The notes: a model not told the origin generated them from the letters alone. A DNA stretch of 64,000 nucleotides from Floccularia luteovirens (GCA_009739215.1 VSJF01000004.1:372001-436000); one strand, 5' to 3'. Positions 1-12,582 are shown, counted from the first letter of the stretch. Numbers and translations are program-made.

Positions 1-50
1 TTTTCCGATAAAACGCCTCCCACAGATCCACACGTGAATACAGTGAGCAG

Positions 51-1596
51 ATGTCTGTCTTGTTTGAGACATCGTTGGGAGATATAGTCATAGACCTTGA
101 GGTTGAGGCATGCCCAAAAACATGCGAGAATTTTCTCAAGTTGTGTAAAGTCTATTATTACAACCTCAATGCATTTTTTAATGGTATGTAATCCACTTTG
201 CTTGGAATAGCTAGGGGCTTATGCTATTCACACCATTCAGTATCAAAAGATTTTTTAGCACAGGCTGGAGACCCTTCAGCAACAGGGACGGGTGGTGAAT
301 CTGTCTGGTCCTTGCTGTCCTCCCAATCTTCATCCAATGGAACCTCTTCACGATATTTCCCACCGGAACTTCTTCCAAGACTCAAGCATACCCACAAAGG
401 CACGGTTTCTATGGCTGTTGCACCAGCCTTGGAGGGTCATAAAGGTGGCTGTGGGAGCCAGTTTTTTATCACGCTCAGCAACAACATTAACTACTTGGAT
501 GGGAAGCACGCGGTTTTCGGGCACGTTGTTGAAGGATTGGAGACACTTGATAAAATCAACGAAGTTTTCGTGGATCAGGATGGAAGGCCATACAAAGACA
601 TCAGGATAAGGCATGTCGTTATCCTCGGTACAAGCTCCACACAGTGCCTGTGTCGTTACGCTCATCAACTGTAAATTTTCGTAGATGATCCCTTCCCCGA
701 CCCACCAGGCTTAATAAAGCCACCTTCGTCACCTGGTCGGCCACCAGATAACTCCACTCGCATAGCAGAGGATGAGGACCCTCTTGCCACACTTCCAGAA
801 GAAGAAGAGGAACGTATCAGGCGTGAGAAGGCAGCGGCTGCATCTGCTTTGACACTAGAGATGGTTGGAGACTTACCGTTTGCCAACGTCCGGCCCCCAG
901 AAAATGTTCTTTTCGTGTGCAAACTTAATCCTGTTACACGGGATGAAGATCTGGAACTCATTTTTTCTCGTTTTGGTACTATCATGAGCTGTCAAGTTAT
1001 TCGTGATAAAAAAACTGGTGATTCGTTACAGTATGCATTCATAGAATTTGATCGAAGGGAAGATGCAGAACAGGTAACCAGGGATATACATCAATCTTTG
1101 TTGAACCAAGGGTTGATCAGTATGATACAGGCTTACTTCAAGATGCAAAACGTTCTCGTTGACGACCGGCGCATCTGGGTTGATTTGTGAGTCAGCATTT
1201 CAATGCATTGCATTTAATTGACTTGATTTGCTCAGCTCTCAATCGGTGGCGCGATTAAATACTTCATGGTCCAATGACATACATCGAGGTCCGAAGTCCC
1301 GACAAGCTGGCTTCGCTGGTCGGGATGACCTTGAAGAAACAAAACGGTACAGGGGGGAAGTTCCTAGGAGAACTGATGGTCACCAATATGGAATGGTGTT
1401 TGATGATGTGACAGGCCGTACCCCGGATAAGCGCCGGAAACGCAGTCGTAGCAGGAATAGGGATGATGGTGAGCGGAGCCAGCGCCGGAAACGTCCGAGT
1501 CCTCCGCGTGAGTATGACCACCAGCACCTCTCAAGAGGCTATGAAAGGCGTAGAAGTAAGAGCAGAAGCAGAGAGCGGCGTCGTGATGGGTGGTAG
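51..1596 (+). CDS. cyp6: PPIL4/Cyp6-type cyclophilin with RRM domain
   Basis: Nuclear cyclophilin-RRM protein of the PPIL4 family, expected to act with the spliceosome or transcription machinery. I read five exons (51-183, 241-627, 685-1073, 1131-1186, 1236-1596) that sum to a multiple of three and give about 441 residues. Residues ~1-170 are the cyclophilin fold ([21 protein letters not shown]). The catalytic Arg position is Lys (NVSKDF) and the cyclosporin-contact Trp is Tyr, as is usual in this subfamily, so isomerase activity may be weak or absent. Residues ~245-320 are an RRM (RNP2 LFVCKL, RNP1-like YAFIEF). The last ~60 residues are an Arg/Ser-rich tail, which suits a splicing-speckle protein. 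The ATG at 51 gives the expected N-terminus [16 protein letters not shown]. Confidence 0.93.
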
Positions 1597-1869
1597 TCAG
1601 CAATGACATTTTGACTTGTATTGACACGATTTCTAGATTGGAGTGATTTAGATGTTAGTGCGCCTGCGCCCGTATATGCACTATGCTGGTTTGGCGTAAC
1701 ACGGCATCAGCGGTTGCTGATGACATTCACAGACATGACACAGACTGAATTAATTGACCCGATCTAGCGTTCTCTGTTCCCTGTTCTTTGTTTTGTATAG
1801 GTCTGGTTACACCACTATAAGAACCTAAATCAGTTGAACAGCATCCCATCCCTTCCTTGCTTTATACCC

Positions 1870-2703
1870 ATGACTGTCTCTTTATCTTCATACCAGTTCG
1901 ACAGTGTAGACTCTGATGTTATTCTCCTGTCCAATGGCGCGGAATGTCCAACTGAGTTCCACGTCCATCGCTGTATCCTCTCTGCAGCTTCTTCATTCTT
2001 TCATGACATGTTTACTCTACCCCAGGCTCCGTTGACCGTCGTCGACAAGCCCGTTATCCCAGTCACAGAAACGCGACAAACCCTTGACACTCTACTACGT
2101 TTTATCTACCCCTTACCAGAGCCCAATTTTAACTCTTTGGAGGAACTTGAGGTTGTAATGGATGCAGCTGTTAAATATGACTGCACATCAGTCATTGACA
2201 AACTACGCAGATTGCTGGTCTCGCCCGAGTACATTCAAACATCGCCCTTACGCGTTTATGCGATCGCTTGTCGCTGTGATTTTGACGAAGAAGCCAAGCT
2301 CGCCTCGAAGTACTCGCTGAACTTCAATGTGCTTGATGCTCCATCTCCAGAAGATTTGAAGCAAATGTCGGGCTATTCATACTACCGCCTTCTAAACCTT
2401 CATCGACAACGTGCACGCTCTGCTGTTGCGTTGCTAAAGATTCCCGAAGAAATTAAATGTATGCAGTGCAATGGTTCTGCGTTCACCTCGCAAGGTGCCC
2501 CAAAGTGGTGGTACGAATTCGAGAAACGCGCGAAGGAGGAACTGGAGGTACGCCCAACAACTGATGTTGTATTCGGACTCGAGTTTCTGGCCAAAGCGGC
2601 TTGCGCGACCAGGTGCCTGCATTGCTCAGGCAGTGTTATTGATTCGTGGAAGTTTTTGCAAACCCTGAAAGTTGCAATTGATGCATTGCCTTCGACAATC
2701 TAG
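1870..2703 (+). CDS. BTB/POZ domain protein
   Basis: Intron-less gene of 277 residues with an N-terminal BTB/POZ fold. SDVILLSNGAECPTEFHVHR, then CILSAASSFFHDMF, is the classic start of the domain, and TLDTLLRFIYPLPEPNF matches the following helices. BTB domains mediate dimerisation and cullin-3 binding; lineage-expanded single-domain BTB proteins of this length are common in Agaricomycetes. The C-terminal half is helical and holds Cys pairs (CMQC, and CATRCLHC near the end) that could bind metal; this is inference. The first real ATG is at 1870; the frame is open a little further upstream but without an ATG. Its target is unknown. Confidence 0.85.
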   Translation: MTVSLSSYQFDSVDSDVILLSNGAECPTEFHVHRCILSAASSFFHDMFTLPQAPLTVVDKPVIPVTETRQTLDTLLRFIYPLPEPNFNSLEELEVVMDAAVKYDCTSVIDKLRRLLVSPEYIQTSPLRVYAIACRCDFDEEAKLASKYSLNFNVLDAPSPEDLKQMSGYSYYRLLNLHRQRARSAVALLKIPEEIKCMQCNGSAFTSQGAPKWWYEFEKRAKEELEVRPTTDVVFGLEFLAKAACATRCLHCSGSVIDSWKFLQTLKVAIDALPSTI

Positions 2704-3653
2704 AGTTATTAGTTACAACTATTTGACTTTTCGGACACTCTACGGACGGGATAAGTTACACCATAATACTTAACTGTTTATACCCCCACCTATATATTCT
2801 GTCTTGAGACCATACGTATACTATGATTATAATATATTTGTATTTTATATTCTCGTTTAAAAACATCTGTTCTGGCCTGAGTGCAGCGCAAGTGTGAGGA
2901 CTATGAAAATCTGAAATTTATGCTGTTGTGTGAAGCTGTACTCACTCATTGTTTGCAGAGCCACTATTGTCAACCACTTCCTTTCACATCTCGGTATACT
3001 TGATGCTTGAGATATATATCATCATAGCATGACAAGCTCAACTCCTCATCACTAGCAGTGCCATTATGATAATACTTGACCATCAGCTTCCTTTATTATC
3101 ATCTCGACTTTTGTCCGAACATGTTCCAAACCCTTTGACATAATTTTTCAGCAGCACATTTAATGTAGCGCACCCGCAGAGATTCGTGTGTCGAGAAATG
3201 AGGTTGTACATACTAACTTCCTGTATCTGCAAGACGAAATGGTGTTGTGACATTGCGTGACAAGTGTCTGCTGCACCTGGCTGGAATACTCCGATACTAC
3301 TTCTTCCAGACTAATTAAGTACATATGGCGTAAAACTTTGCAACGTTACTTATGCTGATGATACTTCATTGTCTACAGAAGCTGTAAATCGCAACATAGG
3401 ATGCCACTAGATGCCAAATCGTGTACAGCATGTTGATTGGTTGCGAAAGCCAAAAAAAAATACAATTGACCTTGGTAACGAAGTTATTCAGGATCTCGAC
3501 TGGGATTAGTTCTTCGTTCAATCAAAGTCATCTGCAAAGTGTCAACACATGACACATTGAACTCTCCGAATGTACTGATTATTCTTTACACTAGAGACAT
3601 ATAAAGATGTACATTCAATCTAGAGTGTTGTCCGCCCTTATTACTCTTCAAGC
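2704..3653. other. intergenic, promoter of the arrestin-like gene
   Basis: About 950 bp without a supported gene on either strand; only short open frames lacking codon structure. A TATA-like element (tataaag, 3600-3606) lies about 50 bp upstream of the next ATG. Confidence 0.6.
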
Positions 3654-5863
3654 ATGCACAGGATTTCACAGAGGCTTTCTCGGATTTCAGTGGTGGACAC
3701 TCTGCCACGCTACTCTGCAGCTATCGCAGGGTCTGAAGTGCTAGCTGCTATTGACGAAGAAGCCGCACCAGATTACATCCAATACACGGATGTGGAAACA
3801 GCTGCAGGAAGAGAGAATGATGAGATTCTAATCCCCACTTCCGAGATAACTCTTGATCCTACCATCGTAACAGGCGAAGCTTCAAGGGCCCGGGATCAAT
3901 GGGACATTCGAAAGTGTGATGTGGTCGTTTCTGGCAAGACATACGGAACTCTCTCGCTTTACTGCCTGCGTTATTCAGCAGCTACAAACAGACCATTGCA
4001 CACTGAATTTGTAGGCGGAGACGCCATACGCGGCAATGTAGAATTGGATGTGGCAAACTCACAGTCTATCAATTCTATCAGTCTTATGGTGAGTGTACAA
4101 TACTGCCTCCACGTGGGCTTTATGTATCACCATTAAAATATTAACCCGTTGATATCATATAACAGCTCAAAGGCCAAGTTATCAGTAGTTCTCATGAAGA
4201 TGACAATCACACTTTTCTTACGCATACTGTTTCACTTTGGTCGCGTGCTGATGGCGACCCAGCAGCAGCACGTACTCCTACATCTGCTTTTGCTTCCAGT
4301 TCGCCATTGCGGCCAGCATTCCGTGGTCGTTTTCATGGTTATTACAGATTCGAGTTCAATTTTGAATTCCCTACACATGTCGAGGTCCCAAGGAAGGGTG
4401 AATCAGGTACACAACGGTATCCTACCCCACAGTCATTTTTAGAGAAGAGTGCAGCTGCGAGCGTGCATTATGAACTGCAATTGATTTTTGCACATGGCCG
4501 TCTTCGTTCACCAAGCAAGTAAGTAGCGATTTTATGCCACTTACAATGTTGTGTGTTGACCGACTCTAGGACATGGGTGCCAGTTATTTATATGCCCAAA
4601 ACAATGCCCAGTTCTCCGTCTATCCTACGTCAGTTGGCATATGAGCAAGGCCATCAGCTGGTGGGGCCAGACAACGACCCGGATGGTTGGCAAGAAGTTG
4701 GATCAGCTACAATTCGTGGTATTCATGGTGTCTCAGGAAAACGTGCTGAAGTAGGCGTTAGGTGCACGGTAAGATTAACTCCTATACTGAAATGAGTGTT
4801 GGATTATTTTTAATTCTCTATTTAGTTGTTTCTAGCCAAACCTGTGAGATACCTTTTGTAAGCCCAAAAAAGGGAGAGAGCACCTTTCTGAATATAATCA
4901 TTATAGCTATGCTATTCCAGAGGCACTGTTATTCCTTGCTACCTCTACCTTTCCACTGCAGACGAAGAAGTAATCGACACACTCTCCCGGCGAAATGTCA
5001 TAAATCTGCGTCTGCTCCGCAAATTGCGATATTATAAAAAAGGGCGACTGGCAGAATTGCGCGACACCTCACAAATGACTGAGGAAGCCCATGAGGTCCA
5101 GCACTGCTGTTTGGTGGGAACCGCCCTACCGATCTTCATTCTTCTTCTGGTGGTCGTTTTTTAGAAGGGGAGATTCATCTTGCAAGTAAGATGCAACCTT
5201 CTTGTGACTTTTATGCATTCTGTTTGGAAGTAAGATCAGTGTTATGTCTTACTGTTTTCATTGCTGAATATGTTTTTTCCCATAGTACTCTGTGGAATTG
5301 ATGTCTATACGGCGCACTAAAGATTTCGAACCATTGACATCAGGTGATGATCCATTGATGAAAGTTCCCGTGAAAATTAGCAGTTTTCCCGACGAAGACA
5401 GCCCCGAAGCAATATCCTTTGCTGCACGTCGTCTTATGAAACGTATTGAACACTACTATGAAACGGCTTCACTGTCAACGAGGTAAGTACTTCTAGGTGT
5501 GGTAATACGCTCACTGTACTTACTTCTGCGCCCCCATCTACCCTTTTTACCAGTTTGACTGGGCTTTGATCAGCCTCGCTCTTCGTAATTCCGTACGTCC
5601 TCCCAAAGCGAAGTCTCCGCTTGTTTGAAGTCAGATATACTGGAAACAAGTTATGAAATAATCCATAAAGAAGGTAATCAGATATTATTTTAACAATACC
5701 TTGACTTTGACCGTTAAGGCCTCTTAAAGGTATCATTGTATTTTCGTTGCTGAACTTTATACGTATTGTACTACAAATGCATCTAAAACTTCACCTGCTA
5801 AATAATCAACTATTTTATAGCATTGGTAAACTGATGCGTGAACTGCGGGAAACACTGGAGTAA
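3654..5863 (+). CDS. arrestin-like protein A1, reading frame broken
   Basis: First of four paralogous arrestin-like genes in the window. Exons read: 3654-4088, 4166-4518, 4570-4768, 4826-4843 (18-nt micro-exon, LFLAKP), 4907-5229, 5286-5482, 5821-5863. After a variable N-terminus comes an arrestin-N-like sandwich (FVGGDAIRGNVELDV, LKGQVI, SLWSRADGDP, FEFNFEFPTHVEVP), then the second half (YSRGTVIPCYLYLS, RFLEGEIHLA, YSVELM). The exons sum to two bases over a multiple of three. Homology to the paralogues moves through all three frames between about 5095 and 5130 (EVQ, then AVWWEP, then PTDLH), which implies two extra bases. After 5863 the same frame stays open to 6070 and reads like ordered protein, so the TAA at 5861 may be premature. 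Either a decaying copy or a consensus error. Arrestin-like proteins are usually trafficking adaptors; the role here is unknown. Confidence 0.7.
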
Positions 5864-6490
5864 CCAAGTCTTGTGCTCCGTCCAATCGCAAAATTGCACT
5901 GCATTCCTCAAGGGTCTAAAGTCATCTGCTCACTGCGCAACGGAGGGAACCTTAATGCGATTATCGGCAGTGGTCGGGCGGGTGGAACTTATGCGCTCGA
6001 AGGTTCACACGCATATATTTTTGGCATACCAAGCACAGACCATATTACATTAGAGTTCTGCCGAGACTAAGTTCTGCCGTTCTCTGTCGTTTGCTGTGAG
6101 AGTACCATTCCTTGTTATCATGGCATCCACAGCAGCATTTATTCGTCTGTGTACTGGTTTGTGAATTTGCCGTGAATGATGTCATACATGTAAGGTCTTC
6201 TTTGATCCCCTTGATGATAATCAAACTCCAAAAAGCTCGGAGAACAAAGATCTGATGAAATGCTATAAGTTGTTGTAAAAAGAGCAGAGCAATGTCTGAA
6301 TCGAAATGCCCGAGGGACAGTAGGAGCTTTAATTTTCAGGTCACGATGACGGGCTGTGTTACTGCGGAAGGCAGGCCTCGGCTAAGACTCCAAATTCATC
6401 AAAAGCTCTAAACTATACTCATTCTGGTTTCTATATAAACTCATATCTCACACTTCCACCTTCTTCCCATCATCATCCTAGTCCTTTGCG
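5864..6490. other. possible read-through tail, then intergenic
   Basis: 5864-6070 is open in frame with the upstream arrestin-like gene (contains GSKVICSLRNGGNLNAIIGS) and may be its lost C-terminus. From 6071 to 6490 I see no gene. Confidence 0.4.
6432..6440 (+). promoter_or_regulatory. TATA box of the stomatin-like gene
   Basis: tatataaac about 50 bp upstream of the ATG at 6491, preceding a C/T-rich leader. Position and sequence fit a fungal core promoter. Confidence 0.5.
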
Positions 6491-7950
6491 ATGTCTGTCC
6501 CATACGATTCAAAAGCTCGTGCATCATCTCTCAGTGGTTCAAGTGGTCATGGTAATGTTGTTGACCACCATTCCCCCCATGGTAGTCTCGCATTTGATAA
6601 GGGAATTATTCAAAATATTGACGTCGCTACTTAGTTACCGAAGAACTTCCAGCGTCTGCCCGTAAAAATGGGAATCCTCCTGGGGTTGGAAGTGGCATGA
6701 TTGTTGTGCAACCATTGAAGCGCAGTGAGATGCAGGTAAGTTCATATTTTTCAAATCAGTTTTCCAGCTGAATATTGACTTTATCTTCTTTTCCTCCCCA
6801 GCCTTCTTATTCCCAAGATCTTGGAACTGGCGAGGTTACGCATGGTGTATACGGTTCGCTATTGCAAGGGCTTGGTGCTGCTGTTGGTTTCCTTGGTGCT
6901 ATTACCTTGTTGCCCCTGCCCCAACCCCTTCCGCAATGTCCAACAAGGTCTGTTGCTTATCTCCTTTACCATGTGCTAAAATTAATCTGTCTAAATAGGG
7001 TCGGTTGGTCTCGTCTCTCGCTTCGGTCAATTCTACAAATCAGTGGATCCTGGTTTGGTCCAAGTGAATGTATGCACAGAGTCTTTGCGCATCGTCGATG
7101 TCAAAATTCAGATCAGCCCCATCGGCAGACAGATGGTCATGTAAGTGACAATTAGCAATTCCGATTTTTATCTTATTAACAAAAAATAATCTATCCTATA
7201 TAGCACACGCGACAACGTAAATGTCGAGATGTGAGTCGCTGAATTCCAAAAATAGCTCCAACAATTCCTAACATCTTCTGTCAAACGCATTTAGCGACTC
7301 CGTAATCTATTTTCAAATTTGCAACCCCTATCGCGCAGCATTTGGAATCACTGACTTGCGTCAGGCCCTTATTGAGCGTGCACAGACCACTTTACGACAT
7401 GTCGTCGGCGCTCGTGCTGTGCAATCTGTTGTTACTGAGCGCGAAGCAATTGCGTTTGAAATCGCTGAGATCGTAGGCGACGTCGCTGACAAGTGGGGTG
7501 TTGCGATCGAGGGTATTCTTATCAAGGACATCATTTTCAGCCCTGAAGTCTCTGCATCGCTCTCTAGTGCAGCTCAGCAGAAACGTATTGGAGAATCTAA
7601 GGTTATCGCCGCTCGTGCAGAAGTCGACTCGGCTAGGTTAATGAGACAAGCGGCTGATATTTTGGCATCCCCAGCTGCCATGCAAATTCGGCAATTGGAA
7701 GCTTGTGAGTTCCTTGCTTACGGCATCTTTTTATAAAGCTCCTAACCAATTTATCTTTTTAGTGCAACAAATGGCGAAATCAGCCAACAGCAAGGTTGTC
7801 TTCGTGCCAATGCAACTCCAAAGTGATGTTGTTGGGCAGCTCGGGTCCAGCTCAGGAACTCAGCCCAATGTTTCAGCTGCCCTTCAGAATGAGTCAGGGA
7901 ATGACAGTGCTGGCCGAGCTGGCCTGCTCACTAGCATGGCAAACATGTAA
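6491..7950 (+). CDS. SPFH/Band-7 (stomatin-like) protein, one extra base in frame
   Basis: Membrane-scaffold protein of the SPFH/stomatin family, which forms oligomers on membranes with one side-inserted hydrophobic hairpin. Exons read: 6491-6581, 6635-6735, 6802-6947, 6999-7140, 7204-7230, 7295-7704, 7763-7950. They total 1105 nt, one more than a multiple of three. The break sits at 6901-6906: the upstream frame ends GAAVGFLGAI, and conserved sequence resumes one base later as PCCPCPNPFRNVQQG. The SPFH core follows (GLVSRFGQFYKSVDPGL, TRDNVNVEIDSVIYFQI, ALIERAQTTLRHVVG, REAIAFEIAEIVGD, WGVAIEGILIKDI), then an Ala/Gln-rich coiled region (SLSSAAQQKRIGESKVIAAR). The ~90-residue N-terminus is polar. 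The first donor could be 6552 rather than 6582. Confidence 0.85.
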
Positions 7951-8630
7951 ATGAACTCTTACAAGTTCTGTCCAACGTACAGGGGTGAAATGAAATCAAT
8001 GGTTACGATCGGGTTACGATGAACAAAGAAATCATGCGAGGCTGCGCGGGGTGTTTGAAATAAAGAAGTCGGACCATCATGGTAATCATTTCTTAGGCTT
8101 ACCACCCCCGCTTACCACGCCCCATGCCATTTACCTTCTTATCTTATTTTTGTCCCTTTTCCTATTTTTTATAATGATTGTACTAATGATGTGTCTCGTC
8201 ATAACCCTTTTTCATTCACCTAACCATTTACCTATTTTTGACTTCCCAGGGATACCCTTAACCACTAATTCAGTGTGCGGTGCTTGTTTGTATCCCTCCT
8301 GCTATGTACATATATCGAGTTGAGTTACCTACGTTTCTAAGATGACTTTTGTTGCGTTTAGCGATTGTATGTCGAAATTACTTGATGAATGATCATACAT
8401 GTCTTTGCGATATTAGTGTTATATTTTGCTAGGTAATCAATGATCCAATCAGAGAACGTTGTCTTATATTGTTGGATAAACAACTTATATCATTACTTGA
8501 TGACTTTATTCCATCTATACATAATGTTTCCATCAGTTCATCGTCGTGAGTTAATTGTTGTTACAAACTGCGTCAGGGAGAGAAAAAGAAAAAGGAATTA
8601 AAAAAATGCTACTTCAGAATATTGCGACCT
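7951..8630. other. convergent intergenic region
   Basis: The shared 3' side of the stomatin-like gene (plus) and the antiporter (minus). A T-rich open frame at about 8051-8323 has no codon structure I trust. No other feature seen. Confidence 0.6.
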
Positions 8631-11600
8631 TCAACTTGAAGATACACTAGCAGCTTGAACAACCAACAAACTAGCTTCCACATTCGTAGCGACCAATGCT
8701 GCCCCGACATCTCCGAGTGTGCGGGAGACAAGTTTTCCAACAGTGGCTCCCTTTTCAAGGATGAGTGTTCTCAACTCTGCTTCGTGTGAAGTTACCGCCA
8801 TACGTCTTGAACGTCCTAGTCACGACCACAAGTGTACTACCTGCGTGTGCTTTTGCGGTAGTTGATGCAAGCTCGTGGACAGTGTGTAGTGGGCGATTAC
8901 TATTTGTTGTGGTGAAAGTCATTCGGGAAAGCGCGGTTGCATGAGGTGATGTAGTTCTGGCGTATTTGTCGAAGAGTATATTGTCTGCTGTTTCAGATGC
9001 GAGTCGTGTTTGTGGATTAAAGGTAGGGTAAATTGTGTCGGCTGCTGCAACTGTTGATTGCTTCATGAGGGAGAAGCCAATTGAGTTATGTCAGTTTAAA
9101 TTGAGACAAAAATGGGAAGAGAGAAGGTTATGTGTGTAAGACTCACGTTTTGCATGTAGGCCTGAAGCTTCCGCAGATGCCGTGGCCTTTGCCTCGTCAA
9201 TACTATTTAGTGGGGTGAGGTCCTCAGAAGGCTTGATCCACACTACAGTCGCATGGACATTCTGGTTTGCGCACAATTGAACAACGAATTTCAACGCCAG
9301 CCGATCATCCGGGCCACCAAAGAAGGGAAGGAACAAATGTTGACCTCCAACACCCGCAGCAGGACCGAGCGCCGCAGTGCCCATTCCGCGGTCTACGAAC
9401 AAAGCAACATCCGTTGGTGTATTCAGGAACACATTCCGAATGAACTCCGAGTACACAAAAGAGCTCGTCTGATCTTGTGTCGTTGTAGCTGCCTTGTGGA
9501 ATATCCCATCAAAGGGGTTCCGGACACCTTGTGTATCATCTTCATTTACAGACGTAGTACCACGCGACCAAGGGATAATAACCATCTCGGACTCGTATCT
9601 CTTTGCGTGGTCGGCAATGGCATATGGGAATTCTTCCCAACTCACAACAGATAGTGTGGAGGTAACTGGTAACCGATTGAGCTGACCAAAAGTGCGGAAT
9701 ACAGATATCACGGGGTCATTATAGACAAGCGAGTCTGCTTCTTGCGATTTGAGCACGGCAGAGGTACGAGTTGTTAATTCGATAAGGCGGAGAGCATCGA
9801 TGGTGACTCGTGAGGCGACTGGGTCGTTGATGGTGGGGCTACGTTCTAGGGCAATTGCGTCAGTTGCAGGGTCATCTACATTTAGTGACTTCTTGTCATC
9901 ATCTGAAACAGAGGTCCTTGATATCAGGGCAGGTATGTCAACGTGTAATAGCTGGGCAAGGGTCATTGCTGCCGGGAGTTGCTCCATTTTGTCGAAAACC
10001 ATTGCAAATTTGGTCCGCATGTCATCTTCGCCAAGTGATTTACGAGGTGGCATGCCACCTTCTGTGTCATATTCATTCTTTTCTGTGTCCGCTATATCCC
10101 GAGTGCGGTATTTAGGCGGATAGAAGAAGAGAGTAAGAGGGGTCGTTATGACTGTGAGAATGAGTGCATGAACAACAAACATAGAGAAAGTGCGTGTGTC
10201 GAGTATTCCAGCTTGAAGTCCAATATTTAGTACAATGAGCTCAACCAATCTAAGACAACAGTTAGTGTTATTCAGGATTATAGATATTACGATCACCAAC
10301 CCTTTACAACTCATGAGAGAGCCAATAGCTCCTGATTCACGCCAATTAAAACCCGCCCAATATGCTACAATTCCACACGAACAGAATTTGGAGGCGAATG
10401 CGACGAGGCATATAATTATGGTGTAACCCCATGTCACACCATTGTCTAATAAACCCAAATTTGTTTTTAGACCCGAAAGTGTGAAGTACTTGAACTGATC
10501 AGCATGATGCGAGAATATCTTGATAACAAGCTTACAATAGGTAAGAAGAGAATCGAAACAAGATCTTCGAGTTTCTCCACCAATGAAATAGCAAATCCAT
10601 TTTCGTGAGGTATGATAAGACCAGCCAAAAAGCCACCTATCGCCTATTATTAGCGTGGACTCGTTATGGGAGCTTGTATACGTACCAAAAATAGCATGAA
10701 CGCCTATTATATCAGTGAAAAATGCACATGCGAATACGACAACCAAAGTAACTGTCATCATGAAATGTGTGGGGGACCCTTGTTCTAGGCTGCCGGTTCT
10801 TCGCGCAAGCCAAACAAACGCCCATCTACCAGGGTATAGAAGTACAACGACAAACCCTGCGCTAACCAATAGAACCCAGAGTGCAGTGAGTCCAGACGAT
10901 GCATTTACGAGCGCCACGGCTAGAGCCAGCAGGATCCATCCAATAACGTCGTTTCCCACTCCTGCAGAGAGAACTACTACACCGACTGTGGTTTCAAGAA
11001 GCTTGAGTTCTGTGAGAATACGACACAGGACAGGGAATGCAGTAATCCCGACAGCCACGGCTGTGAAGAGGAGGAAGTAGCCAAAGTTGACGCTCGGGTT
11101 TATGAACTCCCTGTAGATCCCAACGCCTAAGGCGGCTCCCAAACCGAGAGGAATAACAAGACCCGCCAACGAGATGAGTGCCGAAGCGCGCATATTCCGC
11201 TTAACAATACGAACATCAATTTCGAGACCGACGAGAAAGAGGAAGATGATAAGCCCAATAGTGCTAGTAAGATTGAGCCCCGGCATTCCTGCATCTGGGA
11301 AGATTCTGCGTTGAAACCCAGGGATGCGGCCCATCACAGTTGGTCCAAGAAGAATACCACCTATGACTTCTGCTATTACCCGCGGTTGGCGGATACGTGA
11401 CAGAAATAATGACAGAAACTGGGTCATAAATATGATGATCACTAGGGAAGTGAGTAGTAAGATTATCTAACGTTACTGTACCGTTGTGATTTTGTGAGTA
11501 CCTACCAACTTGGATGACCCATAAGCGAAATGGGTTTAGTGGATTATAGGTAGTAGGATTGTCGCCTGAAATAACACCACCCTATGGAGAGAGATGGTCA

Positions 11601-11692
11601 ACAAAATTGTTTGAAAACCACGAATTAATAGATACCTGTTCAGCTGCAGCTCTGGTGAAAAGCTGGGCGAGTTGAGTGGAGAATTCGCCCAT
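8631..11692 (-). CDS. kha1: K+/H+ antiporter, KHA1/CPA2 family
   Basis: Monovalent cation/proton antiporter of the CPA2 family, probably in an endomembrane. The first exon (MGEFSTQL...) is followed by [20 protein letters not shown] and about twelve hydrophobic segments ([46 protein letters not shown]). Two introns inside the transmembrane part restore [18 protein letters not shown] and [21 protein letters not shown] long cytosolic USP-like tail follows. Two joints in the tail do not keep phase. Near 9148 the exon ends GCAAAAC before a good GTGAGT donor, but the next exon ([14 protein letters not shown]) needs one base fewer. Near 8815-8825 the frame moves by one between GSTLVVVT and [15 protein letters not shown]. 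It ends [17 protein letters not shown] at stop 8631-8633. Without those shifts the family match is complete. Confidence 0.88.
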
Positions 11693-12582
11693 GACAGTGG
11701 TGGTTTGAAGGAGGACCGAGAGAAAGGGACAGGGAACGATGTCTCATTTTATTGCGGCTATCTGTTATATAATTTTGAATCGAGATCAAAACTGAGTTAC
11801 TCCATTCTGTCGGATTACATAATCCTAAAACTTGCTTCACTTGGATCCGCTTCATCCCTTGACATTCGAAAAAAAACAAAATAGCGCATCATTGATAGGA
11901 GCGATAACATATTGTTAACAATAGAGTCTGTGCTGACACACTTGTTTGGGCTGTCTGCGGGCATCCAGCTGGTTGTAAGGATTACGTTTAGATCAGCTGC
12001 CTCAGCATTAGTTTTGGTAGAGTTTCCTTGGCATTACTTGGGGAGCCAGTTCTGTCTATGTGTAAGGCACGAAATATATTCTAGATCCTAAGGATGTAGA
12101 ATATTTCATAGCAGTATGAGTATCAAGGAGAGTTTAGGTTGATGATGTTGTCGGTGATAAAGATATAGCTAAAAGTGCCGAGTGGGGAGCAGAGTGGGTG
12201 TAGCTGTCACTGTCACTAATACTTATAAGTATGTATCACATCCCAGCCTTACAGATCACCTGTATTATAGAGCTACGTCTCTTCACTTGCTCAACACTTT
12301 CACAACTAAAATGTCGTAACAATTCAAATATTCAAGTCTCATTGACGCAAGAGCAGACAAGGAGCTGTCTCTACCAATCTGCTTGATATGACATATAAGG
12401 TAAGAATCTAGAAACTCAGTGCTACGTGCTCAGTACCCATCAAGCGAACACCGTTCTGAAAAGCCCTCAATTCAAAAGGGTCCTAGATTCATTAGGATCA
12501 GAGAAAGTAAGGAACCGATACTTGGCACTTTGCATTGTTAACAAGCCTGAGAGTCAGTCGAGAATGATTCGTTGTTGTAGGA
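11693..12582. other. intergenic, antiporter promoter side
   Basis: About 890 bp between two minus-strand genes. Only short spurious frames; no RNA gene or repeat recognised. Confidence 0.6.

Noticed and set aside
8051..8323. 90-codon T-rich open frame after the stomatin-like gene
   Set aside because: Hydrophobic only through T-richness; sits in a 3' region, no family match or splice context.
9253..11080. Several plus-strand open frames (9253-9654, 9749-10123, 10715-11080)
   Set aside because: They are antisense shadows of the KHA1 antiporter exons, without their own family match.
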